64,000 bases of DNA from Oceanisphaera avium (GCF_002157875.1 NZ_CP021376.1:1426001-1490000), one strand, 5' to 3'; positions 54,165-63,792 are shown, numbered from the stretch's first letter. Made by a program: numbers and translations. The notes: generated from the letters alone by a model not told the origin.

Positions 54165-55822
54165 ATGCCCCCTGTTATTGCCACTTCTCTTAGCGATCCT
54201 CTTTATTACCTGCGCAATGCCGAGCAGGTAATTAAACTCTGCTTGCGCCAATACCCTCATTTATTAACTCCAGAGGAGCGCCAACACTTACAGCAGTTTT
54301 TACAGCTCACTACCGCCAGCCAAGCACTATTAGTGCGGTTAGTGATGCGAAAAGGCACTCTATTTCGTACCGATAAACTTAACTACCATGAAGTGCCAAA
54401 CTTAATGTGTGCACTGGAAGAGCTTAGCGCTGTTGGCTTAGCCACCTTGTTACCTGCTATTACTTTAAGCGAGCTGTGCCAGTTAACTAAGCGAGAAGAA
54501 TGTCGCCACTTAGTACAACGCCTAATTAAGACCGAGCTAAAAGCCAATACGCGTAAAGCTGACTTAATTGCGACGTTATTAAGCCATTATCCCACCTCTG
54601 AGCCCCAGCCGCTGGCGACTTGGTGGCCAGAGGCTTCTTTTCAGGTGATTGAATTAAGGGCTGCGGCCTTATTTGAGCGGCTAAGATTGATGTTTTTTGG
54701 TAATTTACATCAAGATTGGTCAGAGTTTGTACTCACTGAGCTTGGGCTACAGCAATTTGAAACCGTCCCCTTAACGCCCGACTCGCAACCTTTTCAAACT
54801 CGCGCCGAAGTCGACTTATATTTGACCTTACAGCACTTACTCGCACGCGTTAATGAAGGAGAGGCCATCGCAGATATTTATCCTTTATTACCCGCACCCG
54901 TGCATTGCGAATGGCTTGAGTATCGGCGTAATAAGGTGCTCTACCAATTAGGGCGTATTGCCGAGCGCCAGCTAGAGCTTAGCTTAGCCCTAAACTTATA
55001 TGAGCAAAGCAGTCATAGAGAGGCCTATATTCGCACGCTGCGTTTACTTGAAAAGCAACACCCCCCGGTGAGGTATTTGCTCAAGCTAGGGATGCACTCA
55101 GTCATATTAAGCAACCTCAAGCGCGCGTTATCTTAGAGCGCATTCGTACGCGCTGTGCTAAAAAAGCAGGCCTTGCTTATACGCCGCCACCGGCATTACC
55201 TATTCCCCATCACCATCAAATATTGCAAAAACCCCATCAAGGACGAGTTGAAGCGGCGGTGATTGCTCACTTAAGCGATAGCCATACCCGCTTATTTCAT
55301 GTAGAAAATCATTTATTTAATGGCTTATTTGCGTTGTTATTTTGGCCGGCTTTATTTGCACCGGTGCGCGGTGCCTTCTTTCACCCTTTTCAAAACGGGC
55401 CGGCAGACTTATACCGCCCCGGCTTTATTGATAGTCGCGCGGACTGGCTAACAGAAGGCTTCGCACATTTAACAAACGCCAGTTATAAAGCGGTGATCTG
55501 GGCGCGCTATCAGGAAAAATATGGCCTTAGCTGTTCTTTTATTCATTGGCCAAGTTTAAGCGAAGAGCTGCTTAGCCTAGCGCTGGCTGCCATTCCTGCG
55601 GCCCACCTAAAGGCGGTATTTGAGTATTTATTGCTTGATTTGCGCCATCACCGTAAAGGCATGCCAGACTTAATTGAAGTGAATATAAAGCAGCAAAGTT
55701 ATCGCCTACTAGAAGTCAAAGGGCCCGGAGACAGATTACAAGACCATCAGCAATTATGGATCCAAACTATGCTGCAACAAGGTTTGCCGGTGAGTCTTTA
55801 TCAGGTGAGTTGGCAATCATGA
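54165..55822 (+). pseudogene. FAN1-type VRR-NUC nuclease, interrupted by a one-base frameshift
   Basis: The first frame (54165-55136) carries an N-terminal helical region with LRNAEQVIKLCLRQYPHLL and LVRLVMRKGTLFRTDKLNY, and a TPR-like part near its end. It then goes out of frame. A second frame continues without loss from GD-ALSHIKQPQARVILERIR through the VRR-NUC domain (MPDLIEVN, LLEVKGPGDRLQDHQQLW, with PD, E-x-K and Q catalytic residues) to 55822. Adding one G to the GGG at 55089-55091 restores a 552-residue protein. A TTG at 54156 is an alternative start. Its end overlaps the helicase gene (ATGA). FAN1 relatives cut crosslinked or flapped DNA. Confidence 0.85.
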
Positions 55823-58125
55823 ACACGGTGGCGGTACGCTCCTTGTGTGAGTTTAGTGCCAGAGCCGGCTCTTTAAGCCAAGGCTATACGCCCTCGCCTA
55901 CCAGCGCCCAAGGCATAGCGGGCCATAAAAAAGTGCAAGCACGACGCCCCGCCCCTTATCAGGCCGAGTATTTACTCACAGGTGAGTGTTTAGGCATGAG
56001 CTTGCGCGGGCGAGCCGATGGCTATGTAAGTCACGAAGACGCGGGCGCGGCTAGCCCCCGACTGGCATTACTAGAAGAAATAAAAACCCACCGCGCTGAT
56101 AGCTCGCGTATTCGCGCCAGTCAGCGCCAGCTTCACTGGGCGCAATTAAAAGTATATGGCGCTTTATTATGTCAGCGCGACGCCTTAAGCGAGGTGCGCC
56201 TGCGCTTGGTGTATTACAACATCGATAACGACCAAGAAACGCCCCTAGAAGAGTGCTGGTCGGGTGCGGACTTGACCGCGTTTTTATGTCAATTGTGCCA
56301 ACGTTATCAAGACTGGCATCAGCAAGAGCAGCAACACCGTAAAAAACGCGACCAAGCTCTGATGACACTAGCCTTTCCCTTTGCCAAGTTTCGCCCCTAC
56401 CAACGCGAATTAAGTGAAGCTGTCTATAAGGCAATTAGCCGCGGACACAGCTTACAATTAGAAGCGCCCACCGGCATTGGGAAAACCCTAGGGGTGGCTT
56501 ATCCCGCATTAATGGCAATGCCCAGATATCAATTAGACCGGTTGTTTTTACTCAGTGCTCGCACCACAGGCCGCCAGTTAATGCTTGATAGCTTAAGTCA
56601 GCTTAAAGGTGCTGCCCAAGCACCTATCCCAGTGCGCATCTTAGAGCTTACTGCTCGCGATAAAGCCTGTGTACATCCCCACTTAGCCTGTGATGGCGAG
56701 TCGTGCCCGCTGGCCGAGGGCTTTTTTGATCGCCTAGCACCTGCCAGAGAAGCCGCCGCTAATCATTACTGGCTAGACCAAGGCGCGATTAATCACATCG
56801 CAGCTCAGCATCAACTGTGTCCTTATTATTTAGCCCAAGAAATGGCACGCTGGTGCGATGTAGTGGTGGGAGATGTGAATCATTATTTTGATCAGCAAGC
56901 GCTATTATTTGGCTTAAGCCAGCAAAATAACTGGCACAGTGTGCCCTTGATTGATGAAGCCCATAATTTAATTGAGCGCGCCCGCGCCATGTATTCCGCT
57001 ACTCTTAATCAAGCCCACTTTAAAGCAGCGCGGCGCGCAGCACCGGGTGAGCTAAAAAAAGTCTTTACCCAACTAGAACGCGCTTGGACTCGACTCTTAA
57101 CAACGCATGGGACTTCGGGTCAGTTAGATACAGTCCCTAGCGCACTGAATGGCGCCTTACAGCGCTTAATCACCGAGTTGCTTGATTATGTAAGCACTAC
57201 CTCTGCCACCAGTGATCATGCTCAGCTACATAGCTTATTGTTTGACGCTATGGCGTTTTTAAAGCTGGCCGAGCAATTTGGTGAGCACTCTTTGTGTACC
57301 TTAGCAATCACTGAGCGCACGCTTGGCAAAAAAGTCAGACGCTGCGCAAGCTTAGCTATTCAAAATCTGATCCCGGCCGATTTCTTAGCACCGCGTTTTA
57401 AACACGCCCATGCAGCGATTTTATTTTCTGCCACCCTCAGTCCTGCTCGCTATTACCACGACTTATTAGGCTTACCCGAAACCACCTGTGGCCAAGTCAT
57501 TGCCAGCCCCTTTAGCGCGCGTCAGCTCAATGTAAAATTAACGCGACTTAGTACCCGCCTTAATGATCGAGTCGCGTCGTTATCGGTGATTAGCCAGCGC
57601 CTTAGCCAGCAGTACCAACAACAGCCTGGTAATTATTTAGTCTATGTCAGTAGTTTTGCTTACTTACAGCAACTTCATGACTACTTACACCACCACGCCA
57701 CCTACCTGCCTTGTATTGCCCAAACACCGGGCATGAACGAAGCTGAGCGCCTCGCTTTTATTGAACAGTTTCGCCGCCAACAAGGCCTAGTCGGTTTGGC
57801 CGTCTTAGGCGGTGCTTTTGGGGAAGGAATAGACTTACCTGGAGAGCAGCTTATCGGCGTATTTATTGCCACCCTCGGCTTGCCGCCTTTTGATGATTAT
57901 CACCGCCAACTCGCCCAACGTTTACAAGCCCGTTTTACCGACGGCTATGCTTACACCTATTTATATCCAGGGCTGCGCAAAGTCGTACAAGCGGCGGGGC
58001 GCTTGATCAGAAGTCCTGAAGATAGCGGCGTTATCGAACTATTAGATGCGCGCTTTGCTCACCCCGACATTGCAAGACTTCTGCCCAACTGGTGGCCAGC
58101 GCCGACCCTCATTCAGCCTAGCTAG
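55819..58125 (+). CDS. Cas4/RecB-like nuclease fused to an XPD/DinG-type iron-sulfur helicase
   Basis: A 768-residue protein. Residues 45-120 look like a PD-(D/E)xK nuclease: D67 (GRADGY), E87-I88-K89, and Q109-x3-Y113, the QxxxY motif of Cas4/RecB enzymes. The SF2 helicase part has Walker A APTGIGKT (216-223), DEAH box at 379-382 and a terminal QAAGRLIRS motif VI. Four cysteines between motifs Ia and II (C284, C291, C296 and C334) fit the 4Fe-4S cluster of XPD/DinG. It should process branched or damaged DNA. Start at 55819 is fixed by the ATGA overlap with the VRR-NUC gene. Ends one base before the next convergent gene. Confidence 0.87.
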   Translation: MNTVAVRSLCEFSARAGSLSQGYTPSPTSAQGIAGHKKVQARRPAPYQAEYLLTGECLGMSLRGRADGYVSHEDAGAASPRLALLEEIKTHRADSSRIRASQRQLHWAQLKVYGALLCQRDALSEVRLRLVYYNIDNDQETPLEECWSGADLTAFLCQLCQRYQDWHQQEQQHRKKRDQALMTLAFPFAKFRPYQRELSEAVYKAISRGHSLQLEAPTGIGKTLGVAYPALMAMPRYQLDRLFLLSARTTGRQLMLDSLSQLKGAAQAPIPVRILELTARDKACVHPHLACDGESCPLAEGFFDRLAPAREAAANHYWLDQGAINHIAAQHQLCPYYLAQEMARWCDVVVGDVNHYFDQQALLFGLSQQNNWHSVPLIDEAHNLIERARAMYSATLNQAHFKAARRAAPGELKKVFTQLERAWTRLLTTHGTSGQLDTVPSALNGALQRLITELLDYVSTTSATSDHAQLHSLLFDAMAFLKLAEQFGEHSLCTLAITERTLGKKVRRCASLAIQNLIPADFLAPRFKHAHAAILFSATLSPARYYHDLLGLPETTCGQVIASPFSARQLNVKLTRLSTRLNDRVASLSVISQRLSQQYQQQPGNYLVYVSSFAYLQQLHDYLHHHATYLPCIAQTPGMNEAERLAFIEQFRRQQGLVGLAVLGGAFGEGIDLPGEQLIGVFIATLGLPPFDDYHRQLAQRLQARFTDGYAYTYLYPGLRKVVQAAGRLIRSPEDSGVIELLDARFAHPDIARLLPNWWPAPTLIQPS

Positions 58126-58126
58126 C

Positions 58127-58717
58127 TTAATTACAGTTAATGCGAGTAACGCAGCCGTCGGTGAGTTTAAAGATGGCATCTTGAGGAATTGCTTGTTGCC
58201 AAACTTGCTCAGCAATTAGCCCACTGTAGACGCCACGCAATAGCGCGCCCGATAAGCCATGGGCCACTACAATGACTTGCTGCGGTAAGCCAGGGTCTTC
58301 TAGCCAGCTGGTTAGACGGGCAGTGGCTTGTGCTAAGGGCTCGGCGCCGGGCGCCTTAAGGTACCAACTTAATACTTGCTGAGAAATATGTGGATATTGG
58401 CGCTGTAAATCTGGCGCTCTTTGCTGCTCCCACTCCCCTAAGCCAATTTCCATTACTCTTTTATCTTGGCGAATGGCGGCTAGAGGCAACTGCAGTCGCT
58501 CACTAATAAGCTCTGCCGTTTGCAAGGCTCGCCCCAAGGGGCTTGAATAAAGCGTCCATTGTGAGGGCTCACTAATTAAGCCCATTAAGGTGTCGGCCAT
58601 GGCTTGGGCTTGTTGTAACCCCAAAGGAGTGAGCGCTGAATTACAATGGCCTTGTAAGCGTTGCTCTTGATTAAACTGCGTTTGGCCATGGCGTAATAAA
58701 TAAATCGTGCGCGACAT
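58127..58717 (-). CDS. Histidine phosphatase (phosphoglycerate mutase-like)
   Basis: A 196-residue cytoplasmic phosphatase of the branch-1 histidine phosphatase family. The phospho-His motif LLRHGQTQFNQEQRLQGH is at the N-terminus, YSSPLGRALQTAELIS carries the second Arg, GLGEWEQQ the acid Glu and VVAHGLSGALLRGV the second His. Relatives include GpmB, CobC and phosphoserine phosphatases, so the substrate is open. Start at 58717 has AAGG upstream; a longer frame begins 12 codons earlier. Convergent with the helicase gene. On the same strand as purT, behind its terminator. Confidence 0.87.
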   Translation of the reverse strand: MSRTIYLLRHGQTQFNQEQRLQGHCNSALTPLGLQQAQAMADTLMGLISEPSQWTLYSSPLGRALQTAELISERLQLPLAAIRQDKRVMEIGLGEWEQQRAPDLQRQYPHISQQVLSWYLKAPGAEPLAQATARLTSWLEDPGLPQQVIVVAHGLSGALLRGVYSGLIAEQVWQQAIPQDAIFKLTDGCVTRINCN

Positions 58718-58753
58718 ATAACAGACCTTAATTAAACAGCGCCCCACACTCAT

Positions 58754-58779
58754 AAAAAAAGCTCAGCCTTTCTTGAGCT
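58754..58779 (-). terminator. Intrinsic terminator of purT
   Basis: AGCTCA (58760-58765) pairs with TGAGCT (58774-58779). On the minus strand the stem is followed by seven T. Confidence 0.75.
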
Positions 58780-58790
58780 AGGCGCTAAAT

Positions 58791-59972
58791 TTAGAACTCA
58801 ACTTTAACCTGTGCCGCACAGCGGCTGGCTTTAGCTTTAGCAGTCTCGATAGTTTCAGCCAGCGCTAAGGCCACGCCCATCCGTCGGCCGCCCTCTATTT
58901 GGGGCTTACCAAATAAGCGCAGCTCAGTATCGGGCTCAGCCAGCGCCTGTGCCAAATTACTAAAGCGGGTTTGAGTGGAGGTGCCGGTAGGCAAAATTAC
59001 CGCAGACGCTGCCGGGCCAAAATGGCGAATGACCGGGATGGGCAGCGCTAAAATAGCCCGCGCATGCAGCGCAAATTCCGATAAGTTTTGTGAAATTAAG
59101 GTGACTAAACCAGTGTCATGGGGGCGCGGCGACACCTCGCTAAATAACACTTCATCGCCGCGAATAAAAAGCTCAACGCCAAACACGCCATAACCGCCTA
59201 ACGCTTGGGTGACTTGCTCGGCCATGTGTTGTGCCGCTGCCAGTGCTTGCTCACTCATGGTTTGGGGTTGCCAAGAGCTGCGGTAATCCCCCGCTTCTTG
59301 TAAATGACCAATAGGCTCACAAAAGTAGGTACCATTAATATGGCGCACAGTGAGCAAGGTAATTTCATAATCGAACTCGACAAAGCCCTCAATTATCACT
59401 CGCCCGCCTCCCGCACGCCCTCCTTCTTGGGCATACGCCCATGCCGGCTCAATATCGCTTTGATGATGGAGCGTGCTTTGCCCTTTACCTGATGAGCTCA
59501 TAATCGGCTTCACCACACAGGGCAGACCAATGTCATTAATAGCGGCTCTAAATTCTTCAAGAGTGGAAGCAAAGCGATACGGTGAGGTAGCAAGTCCTAA
59601 CTCTACGGCGGCTAAGGTACGGATGCCTTCGCGGTTCATAGTAAGCTGAGTGGCGCGAGCGGTGGGGACCACCGTAAAGCCTTCTTGTTCTAGCTCTACT
59701 AGGGTGTCGGTGGCAATGGCTTCAATCTCGGGAACAATTAAATGAGGTTGTTCTTGCTCAATTACGGCTCTCAGTGCGGCCCCATCTAACATAGAAATGA
59801 CATGGCTGCGGTGAGCCACTTGCATTGCAGGCGCGTTGGCATAACGATCCACCACAATAACCTCTACACCTAAGCGTTGCAGCTCAATAACCACCTCTTT
59901 ACCTAGCTCACCACCGCCACACATTAATACCCGCTTCGCCGTAGCAGAGAGCGGTGTTCCTATCATCGTCAT
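58791..59972 (-). CDS. purT: Formate-dependent phosphoribosylglycinamide formyltransferase 2
   Basis: An ATP-grasp enzyme that formylates GAR with formate and ATP in purine synthesis, an alternative to folate-dependent PurN. 393 residues (E. coli 392). [19 protein letters not shown] near residue 17, [29 protein letters not shown] (ATP loop) and [15 protein letters not shown] near residue 285 are diagnostic. AAAGGA precedes the ATG. I saw no clear PurR box upstream. glyA, the source of glycine and one-carbon units, is elsewhere in the window. Confidence 0.96.
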   Translation of the reverse strand: MTMIGTPLSATAKRVLMCGGGELGKEVVIELQRLGVEVIVVDRYANAPAMQVAHRSHVISMLDGAALRAVIEQEQPHLIVPEIEAIATDTLVELEQEGFTVVPTARATQLTMNREGIRTLAAVELGLATSPYRFASTLEEFRAAINDIGLPCVVKPIMSSSGKGQSTLHHQSDIEPAWAYAQEGGRAGGGRVIIEGFVEFDYEITLLTVRHINGTYFCEPIGHLQEAGDYRSSWQPQTMSEQALAAAQHMAEQVTQALGGYGVFGVELFIRGDEVLFSEVSPRPHDTGLVTLISQNLSEFALHARAILALPIPVIRHFGPAASAVILPTGTSTQTRFSNLAQALAEPDTELRLFGKPQIEGGRRMGVALALAETIETAKAKASRCAAQVKVEF

Positions 59973-60023
59973 GACTATCTTCCTTTAATAATGCGAATAA
60001 GCCGGCTTTATTATCCTGTGATA

Positions 60024-60587
60024 TCAGCCGTTCACCGGTGCATTGGCCGCTTGCTCTGCCAGCCAAGTTTGCGCTGCCACTGACCAGTCTTGGGTGTCTT
60101 GCCAGTATTCAATCAGCTGCTCAATGTCCTCGGCTTGCCAATGTAAATTACTTAACACCGCCAGCGCCGCAGGCGCCTCTTGCGCTAAGCTGCGACGTAC
60201 TAATACATGAGGTTTATCGTGATTAAGATTTAGACGTGACTCTTGGGCTAACCCCTGATCGATGGCGCCTAAATCATCTAACCTATCAAAAAATCGCTCT
60301 ACAAACGGTGCCGAAGCTTCCGGAAGCCAAACGGTCACACTGGCATCGCCTTTACCCGCCCACAAGCGCTGCCATATTTGTCCAAGCCGTGCTTCTTCAA
60401 TCGTGACGCTAAAATCATGCTGTTCAAGGGTTGCCGCCGCTAAATGGCTGCGAGCCAGCTCTGCAGGCTCACTGCCACTTAGGAGTAAGAGGGAGTTATT
60501 TGCATCTTTACCACAGCCACTGAGTAATAACAGCGCCAAGGTGAGAGCCGCACTTTTTATAAAGAGCGAGTTAGGCATCCTGCTCAC
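60024..60587 (-). CDS. Short OpuAC-like lipoprotein (betaine-binding-like)
   Basis: A 187-residue lipoprotein. The signal LALLLLSGC gives a lipid-anchored Cys25. The mature part resembles an OpuAC/glycine betaine binding domain: SGSEPAELARSHLAAATLEQ early, VTVWLPEASAPFVERFFDRL in the middle, and a C-terminal helix pair with AVLSNLHWQAEDIEQLIEYW. At about 160 mature residues it is only about half to two thirds of normal OpuAC (about 270-300), with both ends but not the middle. I chose the GTG at 60587 with GGAGGA upstream over the later ATG at 60578. Its closeness to betT suggests osmoprotectant sensing or capture; this is inference. Confidence 0.65.
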   Translation of the reverse strand: MSRMPNSLFIKSAALTLALLLLSGCGKDANNSLLLLSGSEPAELARSHLAAATLEQHDFSVTIEEARLGQIWQRLWAGKGDASVTVWLPEASAPFVERFFDRLDDLGAIDQGLAQESRLNLNHDKPHVLVRRSLAQEAPAALAVLSNLHWQAEDIEQLIEYWQDTQDWSVAAQTWLAEQAANAPVNG

Positions 60588-60906
60588 GGGTTTTCTCCTC
60601 CGGTTAATGGCATTAAGCATGCCAGAAAGTGTCGCCAAAATCATGTGCGACTAAGTCGGCACACGACGCTAGATAGCGCATCCCCCAGCCTGTATTTTTA
60701 CTCAATGAGCAAGCACTTAGGACAACAGGCTAAGTAATTCGCTGAGTAAATTCTTTTGTTAGGCGCAAAAAATCTCATGCCAAAGGCGCAGTATTTTTAA
60801 GCCATTGTGCTAATGTGCATGCCCTTTACTTAAGGCGCTAATGTACTCTTTATGGTGCAAATGGCGCTGCTAAATAGTTATTAGTCTTTACCCTAGGGGT
60901 TATGAT
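60588..60906. other. Gap between two divergent lipoprotein genes
   Basis: 319 bases that must hold both promoters. I could not single out a convincing -35/-10 pair, and no ORF with a ribosome site is present. TAGGGG lies six bases before the plus-strand lipoprotein ATG. Confidence 0.35.
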
Positions 60907-61593
60907 ATGCGTTTAACTCAATTAGTTATTTCTCCCCCACGGCGTTTACTGGTGTTGGCACTGTGCGCGCTACTTAGCGGCTGCTTTGCACCTATGGTTG
61001 CCATGGCGCCCACTAAATTAATGTGGTCTTTTATTAAGCCGTTTGTGGGGCTAGATCCCAGCCGCTCCCAGCTATTTGAGCAGCCTTTAATTAAAAATCG
61101 TATGACAGAGCTACTCGGGGATGAGTATGAAGAAACCTTGGCTCTGCTGCGTAGCGCTCCTGCCTTAAAACAAGAAGGCACGTTATTTTATTTAGCCTCT
61201 CCCACTGACCCAGCTACCGAAAAAACGGCAGGCTTAGTCTGGAACGCCCAAACCAATAAGATGTCTGCCTTAGTCAACGATGGCACCACCACTCAGCTGT
61301 TCTTAGAGCCTAATAGCACAGCGCCTGTGGTATGGCCCACCCCTTTGGCACCCTTAGTGGATCCTCAACAAAGCTTGGCTGACAAAAAATTATTATCACC
61401 AGCCGATAATACAGACCCAAGTACGGAGACTGAGCGGGCGTTAAAGGCGGCCCAAGCACGACTCAAAGCCCTACAAGATGAAGCCGAGCTTAAAAAGGTA
61501 CAGGCACAAATTAGCGAGCTTGAAGCCAAGGCCGCTACCAGCAAAGCACCACCTGCTGCAAAAAAGCGAAAAGAAAGCGCAGCTAAGGACTGA
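60907..61593 (+). CDS. Lipoprotein with C-terminal coiled coil, family unknown
   Basis: 228 residues. The signal LALCALLSGC lipidates Cys26. The next 110 residues form a compact region with FIKPFVGLDPSRSQLFEQPL and a stretch ending TAGLVWNAQTNKMSALVND. After a Pro/Ser/Thr linker, residues about 180-213 (ALKAAQARLKALQDEAELKK onward) make a coiled coil, followed by a Lys/Ala-rich tail. The layout suggests an outer- or inner-membrane lipoprotein that reaches other proteins or peptidoglycan. I do not recognise the family. It is convergent with betT. Confidence 0.6.
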   Translation: MRLTQLVISPPRRLLVLALCALLSGCFAPMVAMAPTKLMWSFIKPFVGLDPSRSQLFEQPLIKNRMTELLGDEYEETLALLRSAPALKQEGTLFYLASPTDPATEKTAGLVWNAQTNKMSALVNDGTTTQLFLEPNSTAPVVWPTPLAPLVDPQQSLADKKLLSPADNTDPSTETERALKAAQARLKALQDEAELKKVQAQISELEAKAATSKAPPAAKKRKESAAKD

Positions 61594-61628
61594 TTAGCTA
61601 ACTCCATCTGTTAAATAATCGTTAGCAT

Positions 61629-61657
61629 AAAAAAATGGCGTGGTTGCCCACGCCATT
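61629..61657 (-). terminator. Intrinsic terminator of betT
   Basis: A 9-bp stem (61635-61643 with 61648-61656) with loop TTGC. On the minus strand it is followed by at least six T, 27 bases past the betT stop. Confidence 0.85.
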
Positions 61658-61683
61658 GTCATCACTGGTATTAAGACTCGCGC

Positions 61684-63792
61684 TTATATCGGCTTATCGC
61701 CTAAATAGCTGTTTTCTGGCTGAGCATCGGTTTCATTGTTTAAGTCATCATCATGCTCTTCCATCTTCCAGGGCAAAATACCCGGAGAGATATGTAAGAA
61801 GTGCAGATATTTCTCAAACTGATCCAAAATATCACTAATAATATCTTGCTGATCATAGCCATAGACATCATACGCTTGGCCACCGCGGCGTAAGAACACC
61901 TCTGCGCGGTAGTAATGATCGTCGCCATCGACGTCTCGGTCTTGCTCAGGGAAAGAGAATTCTGGCATGGCATAGCCGCGCAGGCGTATCTCATAGATAA
62001 ACTCCATTTTCCCCTCTTGATAAACCTGAAACTGGCTTCGACAGTTCGCTTCATCAAAAATAACTTCTGCTTCCCAACCTTGCTGCTCCAGCTCTTGCTC
62101 TACTTTGTGCATGGCTTGGAAACTGGTGGTACGAATAAACTTCTCCACCGCATCGCGCGCCGGAAAGTCCACTAAGTTAGCTAAGCGCTTTTTCCAATAA
62201 CCCGGGCCTGCTTTAGCGCCGCCTTTGGCAGATTGCATATGTTGTTGCAAGCTCACCTCATGATGCCCCTCAATGACCAGCGCACGCCACATGCCTACCG
62301 CAGCAATTAACATAATAATGGCAAAGGGCAAGGCGCTCAGCAAAGTGGCACTTTGTAGCGCTTTTAAACCACTTTCTCCTCCCGCCAGCAATAAAGCCGC
62401 CGCCACTACCCCCTCGGTTGAGGCCCAAAACACCCGTTGCCATACTGGCGTTTTTACTGCGCCACCGGAAGCCAGTGAGTCAATCACTAACGAGCCGGAG
62501 TCAGACGAGGTAACAAAGAAGGTGACAATTAAAAATACCGTTAAGAATGACACGATACTGGTAAAGGGCAGATGCTCAAGCAACTTAAATAAGGCGATTG
62601 CTTGGTCGGCTTGCACTTCGTTAATTAAATTGGTGTAGCCCTCATGGATAATTAAATGCAGCGCCGTATCGCCAAATACCGAGAACCATAAGAAGGTAAA
62701 GATAGTAGGCACCACCATCACCCCCACCACAAATTGGCGGATAGTCCGGCCACGACTAATTTTAGCGATAAAGAGGCCGACAAAGGGCGCCCAAGAAATG
62801 GTCCAACCAAAGATAAACAGCGTCCAATCGCCCATCCAATCACTTGAGGTATAAGCCTGCAAGTTAAAGGTACGCTCGACTATGTTACTTAAGTAACTGC
62901 CGGTGTTTTGCATGAAGGTATTAAGGATAAAAATGGTGGGCCCTACAGCAAACACAAACACCATGAGGGAAATCGCTAATACCATGTTCAGCATGGATAA
63001 GCGCTTTACCCCTTTATCCATGCCCGCTACTACCGACAAGGTCGCCAGCGCGGTAATGGCAATAATGGCAATAATTTGCACAAAGTTACTAATGGGTATA
63101 CTGGGCCATAAATAATTAAGACCGGCGTTAATTTGTGCTACCGATAAACCCAGCGTGGTGGCAATACCAAACATGGTACCTAAGATGGCAAACACATCGA
63201 CTGTGTGTCCCATAGGGCCGTGAATTTTCTCACCAATTAACGGATAGAGCGTGGATCGCATCGACAGCGGTAAGCCATGACGATAAGCAAAATAAGCCAA
63301 CGACATACCCACTAAGCAATAAATGCCCCAAATATGAAAGCCCCAATGGAAAAAGGCAATTTGCATGGCCTGTTTAGCCGCGCCCACCGTTTGGGCGGCG
63401 CCCTCTGGTGGGGAGGCATAATGCATCACCGGCTCTGCCACACCAAAGAACAATAGCGCTATGCCATAGCCGGCGGAAAACAACATGGCAAACCAGGCCC
63501 AAAAGCTATATTCGGGCTCGGCATGATCGGGGCCGAGTTTAATATTACCCCATTTAGAAAAGGCGACCGTGACCACAAACACTAAGAAAATGGCCACCGC
63601 TAACATATAAAACCAGCCAAAGGTTTTGATCAGGTAATTCAACACATTGGTAAAAACTTCACCGGCCAGCTCTGGGTTGCTCATGGTGCCAATCACCATC
63701 AGCGCAATAATAATGACAGAGGGAATAAAGACCGGGACTAAGATGGTAGACAGTGAAGAAGATTTTTCAGGGCTCACTTTTTCTGCAGCCAT
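61684..63792 (-). CDS. betT: BCCT-family choline/betaine transporter (BetT-like)
   Basis: A 702-residue sodium- or proton-coupled importer of choline, betaine or similar osmolytes. About 12 spans fill residues 15-510, with the BCCT marks FSAGYGIALLFFGVAEPVMH near residue 105, the aromatic WTISWAPFVGLFIAKISRGR segment of TM8 near 329 and FVTSSDSGSLVIDSLASGG near 427. The ~190-residue cytoplasmic C-terminal domain, rich in Asp/Glu/Gln, is the BetT-type extension that senses osmotic stress in Pseudomonas and E. coli. No betIBA genes are in the window. An OpuAC-like lipoprotein lies 1.1 kb downstream. Confidence 0.92.
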   Translation of the reverse strand: MAAEKVSPEKSSSLSTILVPVFIPSVIIIALMVIGTMSNPELAGEVFTNVLNYLIKTFGWFYMLAVAIFLVFVVTVAFSKWGNIKLGPDHAEPEYSFWAWFAMLFSAGYGIALLFFGVAEPVMHYASPPEGAAQTVGAAKQAMQIAFFHWGFHIWGIYCLVGMSLAYFAYRHGLPLSMRSTLYPLIGEKIHGPMGHTVDVFAILGTMFGIATTLGLSVAQINAGLNYLWPSIPISNFVQIIAIIAITALATLSVVAGMDKGVKRLSMLNMVLAISLMVFVFAVGPTIFILNTFMQNTGSYLSNIVERTFNLQAYTSSDWMGDWTLFIFGWTISWAPFVGLFIAKISRGRTIRQFVVGVMVVPTIFTFLWFSVFGDTALHLIIHEGYTNLINEVQADQAIALFKLLEHLPFTSIVSFLTVFLIVTFFVTSSDSGSLVIDSLASGGAVKTPVWQRVFWASTEGVVAAALLLAGGESGLKALQSATLLSALPFAIIMLIAAVGMWRALVIEGHHEVSLQQHMQSAKGGAKAGPGYWKKRLANLVDFPARDAVEKFIRTTSFQAMHKVEQELEQQGWEAEVIFDEANCRSQFQVYQEGKMEFIYEIRLRGYAMPEFSFPEQDRDVDGDDHYYRAEVFLRRGGQAYDVYGYDQQDIISDILDQFEKYLHFLHISPGILPWKMEEHDDDLNNETDAQPENSYLGDKPI

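Noticed and set aside
60262..60654. 130-codon plus-strand frame opposite the OpuAC-like lipoprotein
   Set aside because: Antisense shadow with Ser/Ala/Pro bias; the minus-strand lipoprotein has a lipobox and a ribosome site.
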